Source: Mangrovihabitans endophyticus (GTDB lineage: Bacteria > Actinomycetota > Actinomycetes > Mycobacteriales > Micromonosporaceae). Taken from it: DNA of 60,864 nucleotides. Positions 8,560-16,782 of the stretch are shown here, piece after piece. The DNA lies in contig NZ_BMMX01000034.1 in the NCBI RefSeq assembly GCF_014646155.1, forward strand, positions 1-60,864, written 5' to 3'. A model generated the notes under the pieces. That model worked only from the letters and a program-made list of their open reading frames with translations, searched no databases and was not told where the DNA came from. The number at the start of each line of letters is the position of its first letter. Position 1 is the first letter of the stretch. Position numbers and translations under genes: made by a program.

Positions 8560-9561
8560 TTATGGTCGGGCGACGGTCGCTCCCAACCGCGGGTAGACGC
8601 GGCGGGCGTTGTGCTCGTACACCTGCTCCCGCCGTGCGTCCGGGAGCTTCAGCGCGTCCACGTAACGCCGGGTGTCGTCGAAGTGGTAGCCGGTCTGCGG
8701 GTCGATGCCCCGCACCGCCCCCACCATCTCGGACCCGAACAGGATGTTGTCCGCGTCGATGACCTGGAAGAGCAGGTCGATGCCGGGCTGGTGATAGACG
8801 CACGTGTCGAAGAAGACGTTGCCCATCACCGACTCGGACAGCGGCGGGCGGCCCAGCATGTCGGCGAGCCCGCGGAACCGGCCCCAGTGGTACGGGACCG
8901 CCCCGCCGCCGTGCGGGATGACGAAACGCAGTCCGGGGAAGGTCTGGAACAGGTCCGATTGGAGCAACTGCATGAAGGCGGTGGTGTCGGCGTTGAGATA
9001 GTGCGAACCGGTGGCGTGGAAGTTCCGGTTCGTCACCGCGGACACGTGCACCATGGCCGGCACGTTCAGCTCGACCATCACCTCGTAGAGCGGGAACCAG
9101 TGCGGGTCGGTCAACGGCGGCGAGGTCCAGTGGCCGCCGCTGGGGTCGGGGTTGAGGTTGCAGCCGACGAAGCCGAGTTCCTCGACGCAGCGCCGCAGCT
9201 CGGGCAGGAGGCGGTCCACGGGAACGTCGGGCGCCTGCGGCAACTGGCACACGCCCGCGTACCGGTCCGGATAGAGCCGCACCACCCGGGCGATGAGGTT
9301 GTTGCAGGCGCGTGCCCAGGCCGCGCTGGTGGTCTCGTCGTCGCGGTGATGGGCCATGGCCGAGGCGCGCGGCGAGAAGATGGTCAGATCGATGCCGCGG
9401 GCGTCCATCATGCGCAACTGGTTGCCTTCGATCGACTCCCGGATCTCGTCGTCGGAGATGACCGGGTACGCGGCAGGCGTGCCCCCGGCGGAGAAGGTCT
9501 CCCGCCAGGCGTTGTGCGCGGCGGGTGCCGTCGTGTAATGGCCGTGGCAGTCGATGATCAT
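8560..9561 (-). CDS. ligJ: 4-oxalomesaconate hydratase (amidohydrolase superfamily, LigJ type)
   Basis: 333 aa. Predicted to hydrate 4-oxalomesaconate to 4-carboxy-4-hydroxy-2-oxoadipate (CHA). The N-terminus MIIDCHGHYTTAP carries the amidohydrolase HxH metal motif and strongly resembles LigJ; SPRASAMAHH and VIPHGGGAVPYHWGR supply further metal/active-site residues. Start ATG 9561 overlaps the stop of the upstream dehydrogenase (ATGA), showing translational coupling. It is the last gene of a five-gene minus-strand operon, with the tautomerase and CHA aldolase two and three genes upstream, so three consecutive steps are encoded together. It is not the Zn-dependent GalB (LmbE-like) type. Confidence 0.88.
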   Translation of the reverse strand: MIIDCHGHYTTAPAAHNAWRETFSAGGTPAAYPVISDDEIRESIEGNQLRMMDARGIDLTIFSPRASAMAHHRDDETTSAAWARACNNLIARVVRLYPDRYAGVCQLPQAPDVPVDRLLPELRRCVEELGFVGCNLNPDPSGGHWTSPPLTDPHWFPLYEVMVELNVPAMVHVSAVTNRNFHATGSHYLNADTTAFMQLLQSDLFQTFPGLRFVIPHGGGAVPYHWGRFRGLADMLGRPPLSESVMGNVFFDTCVYHQPGIDLLFQVIDADNILFGSEMVGAVRGIDPQTGYHFDDTRRYVDALKLPDARREQVYEHNARRVYPRLGATVARP

Positions 9562-10349
9562 GCGGATTTCTCCTGGTCCGATAGCTTTTCCCGGCCCCGC
9601 AGCGCGATGAGCAGGTCCCGGGCGGCGGTGGCCACCCGCGGCTCGATGCCCAACTCGTCCAACTGCGCGCCGGCCGCGGTCATCTCGTCGGCCCGGCGGC
9701 GGGCGTGCCGGTGCGTGCCGTCGATCAGCCGGTCGATGGTTCGCTCGTCGAAACCGGACAGTTCCGCGCTGATGTTGCCGCGCAGCCAGTCGGCACACCC
9801 CGCGACCTCGGCCGCGGCCATCGCCTCGACCACTGCGGCGGCGAGTCCCTTGTAGAAGACACTGCGCAGCAGTTTACGCGAAATCGCTTCACCTGCCGGG
9901 CCGGGTTGGACGGTCACCTCCGCGCCGAACCCGGACATGATCTTGGCGTATCGTTCGGCGCCCTCGCCGGAGACCAGCATCGGGGTGCGCAGGCCCCGGC
10001 CCGGCACCGGCGCCATCAACGCGACGTCGACCACCGGGACATCGTGGCCGGTGAGCAGGTCCGCCAGCGCACGCTTGAGGCCGGGCGACGCGGTGTTCAG
10101 GTCCGCCCAGATGGCTCCGCGTGCCAGCACCGGCAGCGCGTTCTCCAGCGCGGTTCGGGCGTCGTGCGAGCTGTTCACGCTCAGCACCAGGTCCGCGTCA
10201 CGGACCGCGTCGGCGTCGTCGGAACGCGCCTCGACGCCGGCCGGCGGGCTGACCAGCGGGTCGAAGCCGCGCACGTCCGCGCCCGCCCGGACCAGGTCAC
10301 GGGCGATCTCCCCGCCGGCTTCACCCAGGCCGAGCATCGCGATCCTCAC
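9558..10349 (-). CDS. NAD(P)-dependent dehydrogenase of the 6PGDH/beta-hydroxyacid family with DUF1932 C-terminus
   Basis: 263 aa. GTG start overlaps the dioxygenase stop (GTGA). An N-terminal Rossmann fold (IAMLGLGEAGGEIA, GxGxxG) is followed by VLSVNSSHDA and NTASPGLKRAL strands typical of 3-hydroxyisobutyrate-type dehydrogenases. The C-terminal helical part (RLIDGTHRHARRRADEM, ELGIEPRVATAA) fits DUF1932. Its chemistry in the pathway is unknown. It might replace the CHMS dehydrogenase of the protocatechuate branch or act on a side product, but no PDC hydrolase (LigI) is present to support a full protocatechuate route. Confidence 0.8.
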   Translation of the reverse strand: MRIAMLGLGEAGGEIARDLVRAGADVRGFDPLVSPPAGVEARSDDADAVRDADLVLSVNSSHDARTALENALPVLARGAIWADLNTASPGLKRALADLLTGHDVPVVDVALMAPVPGRGLRTPMLVSGEGAERYAKIMSGFGAEVTVQPGPAGEAISRKLLRSVFYKGLAAAVVEAMAAAEVAGCADWLRGNISAELSGFDERTIDRLIDGTHRHARRRADEMTAAGAQLDELGIEPRVATAARDLLIALRGREKLSDQEKSA

Positions 10350-11299
10350 GGCACCACCGGGGTGCCGTGGGTGTGGAACGTCTCGATGGTTTTCAGCCCC
10401 CACGCTTGCCCCTTGGCACGCTCCTCACGGGTCCAACTAATCGTCTTCCAGTCCGGCGCCAGGATCAGCCGGGCGCCCGCGTTGCACAGTTCGATGCGGT
10501 TGCCGCCGGGCTCCCACACATAGAGGAAGAAGGTCTGCTGAATGGAATGCTTGTGCGGACCGGTCTCGATGTGCACCCCGGCGTCCAAGCAGACATCCGC
10601 CGCGCGGAGGATCTCCTCGCGCGTGTCGGTGGCGAAGGCGATGTGATGCAGCCGGCCCGAGGTGCCGGTCCAGTCCTCGGTGTAGACCAGGTCGTACGTC
10701 TTGTTGCCGACGCTGTACCAGATCGCCTGCGGGCTCCCGTCGTCCTTCACGATCTGCTCGGTGCAGCGAGCCCCGAGGGTGTCGCGCAGGAACGCCGAGG
10801 TGGTCGGGACGTCGGCGGTCAGGTAGTTGACGTGATCCAGGCGCCGCAGGTTGGCGCCCCGGCCGGGATAGGCCGCCGCCTGGTTCTTCAGCGCCGGACG
10901 GTCGGTGTCGTCCGGCGCATACCACGCGACGTCCCAATACACCCCCATCTCGTGACCGTCCGGGTCGGTGAACAGGTGCACCTCGCCGAGGTTGTGCACG
11001 TCGGTGACCACCTTGGTGCCACCGACCGCTTCGGCCAGCCGCCGCATCGCCTCCGGGCTGGCCGCCCGCAGGTAGGTGCGCCCGATGCCGGCCGCGTCAC
11101 GCTGAATGAGCCGGACCGTCCACGACTGGTAGTCGTCCCAGGTGTGCAGGTAGACGGACGTGTCGTCGCGGTGCACCTCGCGCAGGCCCATCTGGGCGAC
11201 GAAGAAGTCCCGGGACTTCTCCAGCACGGGCGTGTAGAGCTCGATCGGCCCGACGTGGGCGATCTCCCTGCGGCGGTCGGGGTCATGTGCGGGGTTCAT
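10346..11299 (-). CDS. Two-domain extradiol ring-cleavage dioxygenase (VOC/type I, XylE-like)
   Basis: 317 aa. Two VOC modules: residues about 14-125 (structural) and 154-280 (catalytic). The Fe-binding 2-His-1-Glu set is visible as H156 (LDHVN), H219 (RLHHIAF) and E270 (GNRIEL). H251 and Y260 match the conserved second-sphere His and Tyr of catechol 2,3-dioxygenase. At the position of the acid/base His (XylE H199, KAHDVAF) this protein has Tyr202 (KTYDLVY), by my recalled alignment. ATG 11299 overlaps the tautomerase stop. The operon suggests a gallate- or protocatechuate-like substrate; those are normally cleaved by the unrelated LigAB/GalA family. Catechol-type activity is the alternative. 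Confidence 0.8.
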   Translation of the reverse strand: MNPAHDPDRRREIAHVGPIELYTPVLEKSRDFFVAQMGLREVHRDDTSVYLHTWDDYQSWTVRLIQRDAAGIGRTYLRAASPEAMRRLAEAVGGTKVVTDVHNLGEVHLFTDPDGHEMGVYWDVAWYAPDDTDRPALKNQAAAYPGRGANLRRLDHVNYLTADVPTTSAFLRDTLGARCTEQIVKDDGSPQAIWYSVGNKTYDLVYTEDWTGTSGRLHHIAFATDTREEILRAADVCLDAGVHIETGPHKHSIQQTFFLYVWEPGGNRIELCNAGARLILAPDWKTISWTREERAKGQAWGLKTIETFHTHGTPVVP

Positions 11300-12381
11300 C
11301 CGGTGGCCTTTCCACTGCGCGGCCAAACCAGGCCGTCGGACAACTTGCGGGCGGTGCGAACGACGGCGCTGCGGCGCAGCCGGGTGGTCGCGCCGGCACC
11401 GTCCAGGTCGACCTCCACATCGAACGACCCGGTCGGGTGCTCGATGCGTACCGGACCTTGTTCTCCCGGCTCGGACCGATCGGCGACGCTTCCGGCGGTA
11501 CGCACGCCGACCGCGACGGAGACCGCGCCCAGCACGCCGATGGCTTCATGCACGCGGTGCGGAATGAAGGTGCGGGTGGCGATCGTGCCGCCTTGCCGGG
11601 GCGCCGACACGAGGGAGATCTTCGGGACGGTCTTGTCCGTCACGTCGCCGAGGCCCATCGCGGGGCCCGCCTCCCGGCGCATCGCCTCCACAGTGGACCT
11701 GAGGGCATCGTCGCCTTCCAGGGTCGCGGGCGACTCGACGCCGTCGATCTGCAGGTCGGCGGCCCGGACCAGCAGCACCGGCATGCCGGCGTCGACGCAG
11801 GTCGCCTCGACGCCGGCGAACCGGTCGACGAGCCGCCCGGTGGGGAAGACCGGCGCCTCGCCGCCCGGGAAGGCGAGGTGGATCGGCGCTGCCGGAAACG
11901 GCGTACCGGCCATCACGGTGTCCCCGTCGTAGCGCACCCGGCCTCCCGGCGTCTGCACCCGGGCCTGCGCGAAGCCGATTGTCGGGTTCATGATGCGGAT
12001 GCGGACGTCGGTGATGTCCCCGGCGACGGCGACCAGACCGCGCTCGATCGCGAACGGCCCGACGCCGGCGAGCAGGTTGCCGCAGGTCTGCGCGTCGGTG
12101 ACGGTGGCACGGTCGGGAACCACCTGCAGGAACAGATAGTCGACGTCGGCGTTCGGGTCGGCGGACCGCGTCACCACGGCGACCTTGCTGGTCAGCGGGT
12201 GGCCGCCGCCGATGCCGTCGATCTCGCGCGGGTCCGGCGAGCCCATGATGCGCAGCAGCAGATCGTTGCGCTCAACCTCCTCGACGGGCAGGTCAGCGCC
12301 GAGGAAGTAGGCGCCCTTCGAGCTGCCGCCACGCATCTGCATGCAGCGAACCCCGTCAGACCCGCCCCCGGCCCCGCTCAC
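11296..12381 (-). CDS. galD: 4-oxalomesaconate tautomerase (PrpF/GalD family)
   Basis: 361 aa. Predicted to interconvert keto and enol forms of 4-oxalomesaconate between ring cleavage and hydration. The N-terminal MQMRGGSSKGAYFLGADLP is the hallmark of the PrpF/DUF453 isomerase family, with GGGHPLTSKVAVV and DAQTCGNLLAGVGPFAIE carrying the conserved catalytic region of the diaminopimelate-epimerase-like fold. GTG 12381 overlaps the aldolase stop (GTGA); the reading frame continues upstream only inside the aldolase gene. Its neighbours (LigJ-like hydratase, CHA aldolase) separate it from propionate-related PrpF proteins. Confidence 0.85.
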   Translation of the reverse strand: MSGAGGGSDGVRCMQMRGGSSKGAYFLGADLPVEEVERNDLLLRIMGSPDPREIDGIGGGHPLTSKVAVVTRSADPNADVDYLFLQVVPDRATVTDAQTCGNLLAGVGPFAIERGLVAVAGDITDVRIRIMNPTIGFAQARVQTPGGRVRYDGDTVMAGTPFPAAPIHLAFPGGEAPVFPTGRLVDRFAGVEATCVDAGMPVLLVRAADLQIDGVESPATLEGDDALRSTVEAMRREAGPAMGLGDVTDKTVPKISLVSAPRQGGTIATRTFIPHRVHEAIGVLGAVSVAVGVRTAGSVADRSEPGEQGPVRIEHPTGSFDVEVDLDGAGATTRLRRSAVVRTARKLSDGLVWPRSGKATG

Positions 12382-13085
12382 GAGCCCTCCGGGAGGCGAT
12401 CGACGTACTGCACGCCCAACTCGGCGAGCAGCGGGCGGAGGTTGTACATGTCCACGCCGAGCGTGCCGTCCGCCAACTGGCGGCGCTTCTCCTTCTCGTT
12501 CTCGACGCGCTTGGCCGCCGCCTCGGCCACCCGGCCGCCGCTCGCCGCGGGGAGCACCAGGACGCCGTCGTCGTCGGCCACCACGATGTCGCCGGGCCGG
12601 ACGATCTGACCGTCCGCCACCACCGGGATGTTCACCGAACCGGGGCTGGCCTTGACGGTGCCCTGTGCGTGCACCGCACGCGACCACACCGGGAAGCTCA
12701 TCTCGCGCAGCTCCGCCGTGTCGCGCACGCCCGCGTCGATCACCAGGCCGACCACTCCCCGCGCGGCCAGCGAGGTGGCCAGCAGCTCGCCGAACATGCC
12801 GTCGGTGGACGGCGAGGTCGTGGTCACGACCAGCACGTCTCCGGGGCGGCACACCTCCACCGCGGCGTGGATCATCAGGTTGTCCCCGGGGTGGCAGGAC
12901 ACGGTGATCGCCGAGCCGGCGATCGCGGAGCCGGTCTGTCGCGCCTGGATGCGCGGACCCAGCAGGCCGATCCGGCCAGCCGCCTCGTGCGCGGTGGCAA
13001 CGCCGGCGGTGCGCAGGGCCGCAATGATTTCCGGATCGGCGCGGTCCACCGACCGCACGACGAAGTGGGATGCCATGTCAGACAT
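12378..13085 (-). CDS. ligK: 4-carboxy-4-hydroxy-2-oxoadipate aldolase / oxaloacetate decarboxylase (RraA-like)
   Basis: 235 aa. Cleaves CHA to pyruvate and oxaloacetate, the last step of the gallate/protocatechuate 4,5-cleavage route, usually with Mg2+. Sequence marks are GVATAHEAAGRIGLLGP, the phosphate/substrate loop DGMFGELLATSLAARGVVGLVIDAGVRD (Asp/Arg signature of class II RraA-fold aldolases) and VRPGDIVVADDDGVLVLP. First gene of the five-gene minus operon, divergent from the ABC importer. Translation may start at ATG 13085 or, 9 bases on, at ATG 13076. Confidence 0.9.
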   Translation of the reverse strand: MSDMASHFVVRSVDRADPEIIAALRTAGVATAHEAAGRIGLLGPRIQARQTGSAIAGSAITVSCHPGDNLMIHAAVEVCRPGDVLVVTTTSPSTDGMFGELLATSLAARGVVGLVIDAGVRDTAELREMSFPVWSRAVHAQGTVKASPGSVNIPVVADGQIVRPGDIVVADDDGVLVLPAASGGRVAEAAAKRVENEKEKRRQLADGTLGVDMYNLRPLLAELGVQYVDRLPEGS

Positions 13086-13126
13086 GTGTACGCCAGATCA
13101 ATATTGCGGTCAAGATTGCCTTCACA

Positions 13127-13138
13127 ATTGTTGACAAT
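13127..13138. promoter_or_regulatory. Candidate GntR/FCD operator (ATTGTTGACAAT) in the divergent promoter
   Basis: The palindrome fits the TNGTNNACNA-type site bound by FadR/FCD GntR regulators. It lies between the divergent aldolase and substrate-binding-protein genes, 42 bases before the aldolase start and 67 bases before the other. TTGACA inside it could also be a -35 element. The GntR/FCD gene at the end of the importer operon is the natural candidate binder. Confidence 0.6.
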
Positions 13139-13204
13139 ATCTGTAACATTCGCCGCGTCGGCTCCTCAAGCGCCCTCCCGGCGCTCGCGTCCTCAGGAGG
13201 ACCC

Positions 13205-14188
13205 ATGTCGCGAAACTCCTCGTCCGCCGGCCTGACACGACGTTCCATCCTCGCCGCCGCCACCGCGACCACCCTGCTGGTCAGCGCATGCGGGTCGGAC
13301 GGATCGGGCGGCCAATCGGCGGACGGCACCACCACGATCAAGGTCGGCGTGATCCCCATCGTCGACGTCGCACCCATATATCTCGGCATCAAACAAGGCT
13401 TCTTCTCCGATGAGGGCCTGGACGTCAAGCTGGAGACCGCCCAGGGCGGCGCCGCCATCGTTCCGGGCGTCGTCAGCGGGCAATACCAGTTCGGCTTCAG
13501 CAACACCACCTCGCTGCTGCTGGCCGGGTCGAAGGGGCTGGCCCTGAAGGGCGTCGCCGCCGGAGTCGCCTCCACCGGCGAGGACGGCAAGGACTTCGGC
13601 GCGGTCATCGTCACGAAGGACAGCCCGATCAAAACCGCCGCCGACCTGGTGGGCAAGCGGGTCGCGGTGAACACGCTGAAGAACATCAACACCACCACGA
13701 TCAACAAGGTGGTCCGGGACGCGGGCGGCGACCCCTCCACCATCAACTACGTCGAGCTGCCGTTCCCGGACATCGTGTCGGCGGTGGACAACGGGGACGT
13801 GGACGCCGGCCAGGTGGTCGAGCCGTTCCTGACCATCGGCACCGGCCAGGGGGACCGCCAGGTGGTGTCCAACTACGCCGGCACCTCCCCGAACCTCACC
13901 GTCGGGATGTACTTCACCTCCCAGCAGTACGCCTCGCAGCACGCCGACCAGGTCAAGGGATTCACCACGGCGATGAACAAGTCTCTGGAGTACGCGGGCG
14001 CGCACCCGGACGACGCACGGGCGATCCTGTCCACGTACACGAAGATCGATCCGGACATTCAGAAGGACCTCGTCCTGCCGAAGTGGCCCTCCTCGGTGGA
14101 TCGCGACTCGGTGCAGTTGCTGGCCCAGCTCGCCCAGCAGGACGGCCTGATCACCAAGCAGCCGGATCTCGGCGCGCTGCTCCCCTGA
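13205..14188 (+). CDS. ABC importer substrate-binding lipoprotein (SsuA/NMT1-like)
   Basis: 327 aa. LTRRSILAAATATTLLVSACG combines a twin-Arg-like motif with a lipobox, so it is likely a membrane-anchored lipoprotein. The body (IKVGVIPIVDVAPIYLGIKQGFF, LETAQGGAAIVPGVVSGQYQFGF) is typical of the sulfonate/nitrate/taurine/thiamin-precursor family, which in actinobacteria also includes aromatic-acid carriers such as the phthalate PatDABC systems. Divergence from the ring-cleavage operon suggests the ligand is an aromatic acid. CAGGAGG precedes ATG 13205. Confidence 0.87.
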   Translation: MSRNSSSAGLTRRSILAAATATTLLVSACGSDGSGGQSADGTTTIKVGVIPIVDVAPIYLGIKQGFFSDEGLDVKLETAQGGAAIVPGVVSGQYQFGFSNTTSLLLAGSKGLALKGVAAGVASTGEDGKDFGAVIVTKDSPIKTAADLVGKRVAVNTLKNINTTTINKVVRDAGGDPSTINYVELPFPDIVSAVDNGDVDAGQVVEPFLTIGTGQGDRQVVSNYAGTSPNLTVGMYFTSQQYASQHADQVKGFTTAMNKSLEYAGAHPDDARAILSTYTKIDPDIQKDLVLPKWPSSVDRDSVQLLAQLAQQDGLITKQPDLGALLP

Positions 14189-14195
14189 TCGCGTC

Positions 14196-15032
14196 ATGAC
14201 CACTGTCTCCACGGTGACCGAGCCGACGCTCGACCGGCCCGCCCGCACCCGGGCGCCGGCCGGCGGGCGTTGGCGGGAACCCCTCCTCGGGCTGCTCGGG
14301 CTGGCCATCGTCGTCGCGGTCGTCGAGGCGCTCCCCCGCCTCGGCGTCGTCAACGGCCGCTTCCTGCCGCCGTTCAGCACGATGGCCCGCGCGCTGGGCA
14401 GCGAGCTCGCCACCGCGAACTTCTGGACCGCGCTGGGCCAGACGCTGGGTGGGTGGGCCGCCGGGCTCGCGCTCGCCATGATCGCCGGACTCGTCGTCGG
14501 GGTGATCGTCGGCAGCGTCCCGTTCCTGCGCGCGGTCACCGCCTCCACCGTCGAGTTCCTGCGGCCCATCCCGTCCGTCGCGCTCATCCCGCTGGTCGTG
14601 CTGATGTATGGCAGCCGCCCGCAGTCGGCGCTGGTGCTTGTCGTCTACGCGTCGTTCTGGCAAGTGCTGGTCCAGGTGTTGTACGGCGTGGCCGATGTGG
14701 ACCCGGTGGTGCGGGACACCGCCCGCTCCTATCGCTTCTCGCGCTGGTCGATCGTGCGTACGGTCGTCTGGCCCACCGCTCTGCCCTACGTGGTCACCGG
14801 ATTCCGGCTGGCCGCGGCGGTGGCCCTGATCCTGGAGATCACCGCCGAACTGATCATCGGCGTGCCGGGCCTCGGCCGGTCCATCGGCGTGGCGCAGAGT
14901 TCCGGCGCGGTCGCGCAGACGTATGCGCTGGTGATCGTGGTCGGTCTGATCGGCGTGGCGGTCAACGCGTCCGCCCGCGCCGTGGAACGACGCGTCCTGC
15001 GCTGGCACACCTCGGTGCGGAGGGACCTGTGA
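14196..15032 (+). CDS. ABC importer permease (SsuC-like), first subunit
   Basis: 278 aa with about six membrane spans. The EAA-type loop that docks the ATPase is visible around VVRDTARSYRFSRWSIVRTVVWPTALPYVVTGFRLA. It starts 7 bases after the binding-protein stop and overlaps the next permease by 4 bases (GTGA). With its partner it forms a heterodimeric channel for the imported anion. Confidence 0.88.
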   Translation: MTTVSTVTEPTLDRPARTRAPAGGRWREPLLGLLGLAIVVAVVEALPRLGVVNGRFLPPFSTMARALGSELATANFWTALGQTLGGWAAGLALAMIAGLVVGVIVGSVPFLRAVTASTVEFLRPIPSVALIPLVVLMYGSRPQSALVLVVYASFWQVLVQVLYGVADVDPVVRDTARSYRFSRWSIVRTVVWPTALPYVVTGFRLAAAVALILEITAELIIGVPGLGRSIGVAQSSGAVAQTYALVIVVGLIGVAVNASARAVERRVLRWHTSVRRDL

Positions 15033-15808
15033 CCGACCTGCCCCGGCGCGTGCTCGCCGCCCTCGGACTACCCATCGTGCTGGTCGCGCTGTGGTGGGTC
15101 CTGTCGGCGCACAGCAGCAGCTTCTTCTGGCCACCGCTGTCGGAGATCGTGGCCGCCTTCCCGCGCACGTGGACCGCGGACCCGATCATGCACGACGTCC
15201 TGCCCAGCCTGGCGCGCCTGGCCATCGGATATCTGATCGCCCTGGTCGCCGGGGTCGCGCTGGGCACCGCGATCGGATCGTTCCGCACCCTGCGCGCGCT
15301 GTGCGAACCGACGCTGGAGTTCTTCCGTGCGGTGCCGCCGCCGGTGCTGATCCCGGTGATCGCCCTGTTCGCCGGGTACACCGGCTGGACCGCCAAGGTG
15401 ATCACCATCGCGCTCGGCTGCGTCTGGCCGATCCTGCTCAACACCGTCGAGGGCGTGCGCTCGCTGGACGAAGTGCTGCGGGACACCGCCCGCTCGTACC
15501 GGTTCGGCCGCACCTCCACCCTGCTGCAGGTGGTGTTGCGCGGATCCAGCCCACGCATCGCCGCGGGCGCGCGTCAAGCCCTGTCCATCGGCGTGATCCT
15601 CATGGTGATCAGCGAGCTGTTCGGCGCCAACCGTGGTCTGGGCGCGGCGATCGTGCAGTTCCAGCGCAGCTTCGCCGTGCCGCAGATGTGGACCGGCATC
15701 ATCCTGCTGGGCCTGATCGGAGTGGCCCTGTCCGGCCTGTTCCGCCTGGTCGAACACCAAACCCTGGCGTGGTACCGCGGGCTGCGCCAGGCCGAGCGAG
15801 GAGCGTGA
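15029..15808 (+). CDS. ABC importer permease (SsuC-like), second subunit
   Basis: 259 aa. GTG 15029 overlaps the previous stop, although the same frame is open far upstream. Transmembrane segments and an EAA loop (VLRDTARSYRFGRTSTLLQVVLRGSSPRIAAGARQAL) parallel the first permease, so the channel is a heterodimer made from paralogues. Many SsuC systems use a homodimer; having two permease genes resembles the aromatic-acid (phthalate-type) carriers. Confidence 0.87.
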   Translation: MTDLPRRVLAALGLPIVLVALWWVLSAHSSSFFWPPLSEIVAAFPRTWTADPIMHDVLPSLARLAIGYLIALVAGVALGTAIGSFRTLRALCEPTLEFFRAVPPPVLIPVIALFAGYTGWTAKVITIALGCVWPILLNTVEGVRSLDEVLRDTARSYRFGRTSTLLQVVLRGSSPRIAAGARQALSIGVILMVISELFGANRGLGAAIVQFQRSFAVPQMWTGIILLGLIGVALSGLFRLVEHQTLAWYRGLRQAERGA

Positions 15809-15812
15809 CACC

Positions 15813-16601
15813 GTGCTCGACGTCGACGGACTCACCAAGACCTACGACGGCCACGGCCGCAGCGTCGAGGCCATCCGCGATCTGACCTTCCACGTCGGCG
15901 ACGGCGAGTTCGTCTGCGTGGTCGGGCCGTCCGGCGCCGGCAAGACGACGCTGCTGCGCTGCATCGCCGGGCTGCTGGACAACTCCGGGGGCACGGTGAC
16001 CCTGGACGGCACGCCCGTCACCGGGCCGCCGGCCGGCATGGCGGTGGTCTTCCAGGAGTACGGGCGCAGCCTCTTCCCCTGGCTGACGGTACGCCGCAAC
16101 GTCGAAATGCCGTTGAAGGAGAAGGGCCTGGGCCGTGCCGAACGGGCCGCCAAGGTCGACGCCGCGCTGGCGTCCGTCGGGCTGCGGGACAGCGCCGGGG
16201 CGCACCCGTGGCAACTGTCCGGAGGCATGCAGCAGCGGGTGGCCATCGCACGCGCCGTCGCGTACGAACCACGGGTGCTGCTGATGGACGAGCCCTTCGC
16301 CGCGGTGGACGCCCAGACCCGCGCCGAGCTGGAGGACCTCGTCCGCCGGCTGTGGCGTGAGCTCGGCATCACCGTCCTGTTCGTCACCCACGACATCGAC
16401 GAGTCGGTCTACCTGGGGCAGCGGGTCCTGGTCCTGTCCAACCGGCCCACCGTCGTACTGGAGGATGTCCCAGTCCCCTTGCCGGACAATCGCGACCAAC
16501 TGGAAACCCGGTCATCGACCTCGTTCACCGAGACGCGCAACCACGTGTACGAGCTGGTCCAGACGGCCAAGCGGGGCGGCCGTCCGGCGCACGCCGGATA
16601 G
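15813..16601 (+). CDS. ABC importer ATP-binding protein (SsuB/TauB-like)
   Basis: 262 aa, GTG start 4 bases after the permease stop. Walker A GPSGAGKTT, Q-loop VVFQEYGRSLFPW, signature LSGGMQQRVAIARA, Walker B VLLMDEPFAAVDA and the H-loop VTHDIDESVYLG are intact. It energises the importer. The C-terminal tail after about residue 215 is short, without an added regulatory domain. Confidence 0.9.
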   Translation: MLDVDGLTKTYDGHGRSVEAIRDLTFHVGDGEFVCVVGPSGAGKTTLLRCIAGLLDNSGGTVTLDGTPVTGPPAGMAVVFQEYGRSLFPWLTVRRNVEMPLKEKGLGRAERAAKVDAALASVGLRDSAGAHPWQLSGGMQQRVAIARAVAYEPRVLLMDEPFAAVDAQTRAELEDLVRRLWRELGITVLFVTHDIDESVYLGQRVLVLSNRPTVVLEDVPVPLPDNRDQLETRSSTSFTETRNHVYELVQTAKRGGRPAHAG

Positions 16602-16722
16602 CGCTCGCCCACGGCCCGGCGGATCGGACACGGTCGCTGCCTACCATGGCGATGGTCGAGCACGATCGTGGCGGCGTCGGGAGACCGGCGCGGCGGGAAC
16701 ACCGGAAAGGGAGAACGAACGA

Positions 16723-16782
16723 ATGAGGGCCAGCATGCCGAGGCGTCCGGTGCGGGGCAACGGGAAGCCCGTACGGCGATGA
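16723..16782 (+). CDS. Putative 19-codon leader peptide coupled to the GntR gene
   Basis: GGAAAGGGAG lies 9-12 bases before ATG 16723. The short frame encodes an Arg/Pro-rich peptide (MRASMPRRPVRGNGKPVRR) and ends in TGA overlapping ATG 16779 of the regulator (ATGA). The ribosome site here is much stronger than anything near the regulator's own start, so the peptide may exist mainly to deliver ribosomes. No homology is expected or claimed. Confidence 0.45.
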   Translation: MRASMPRRPVRGNGKPVRR

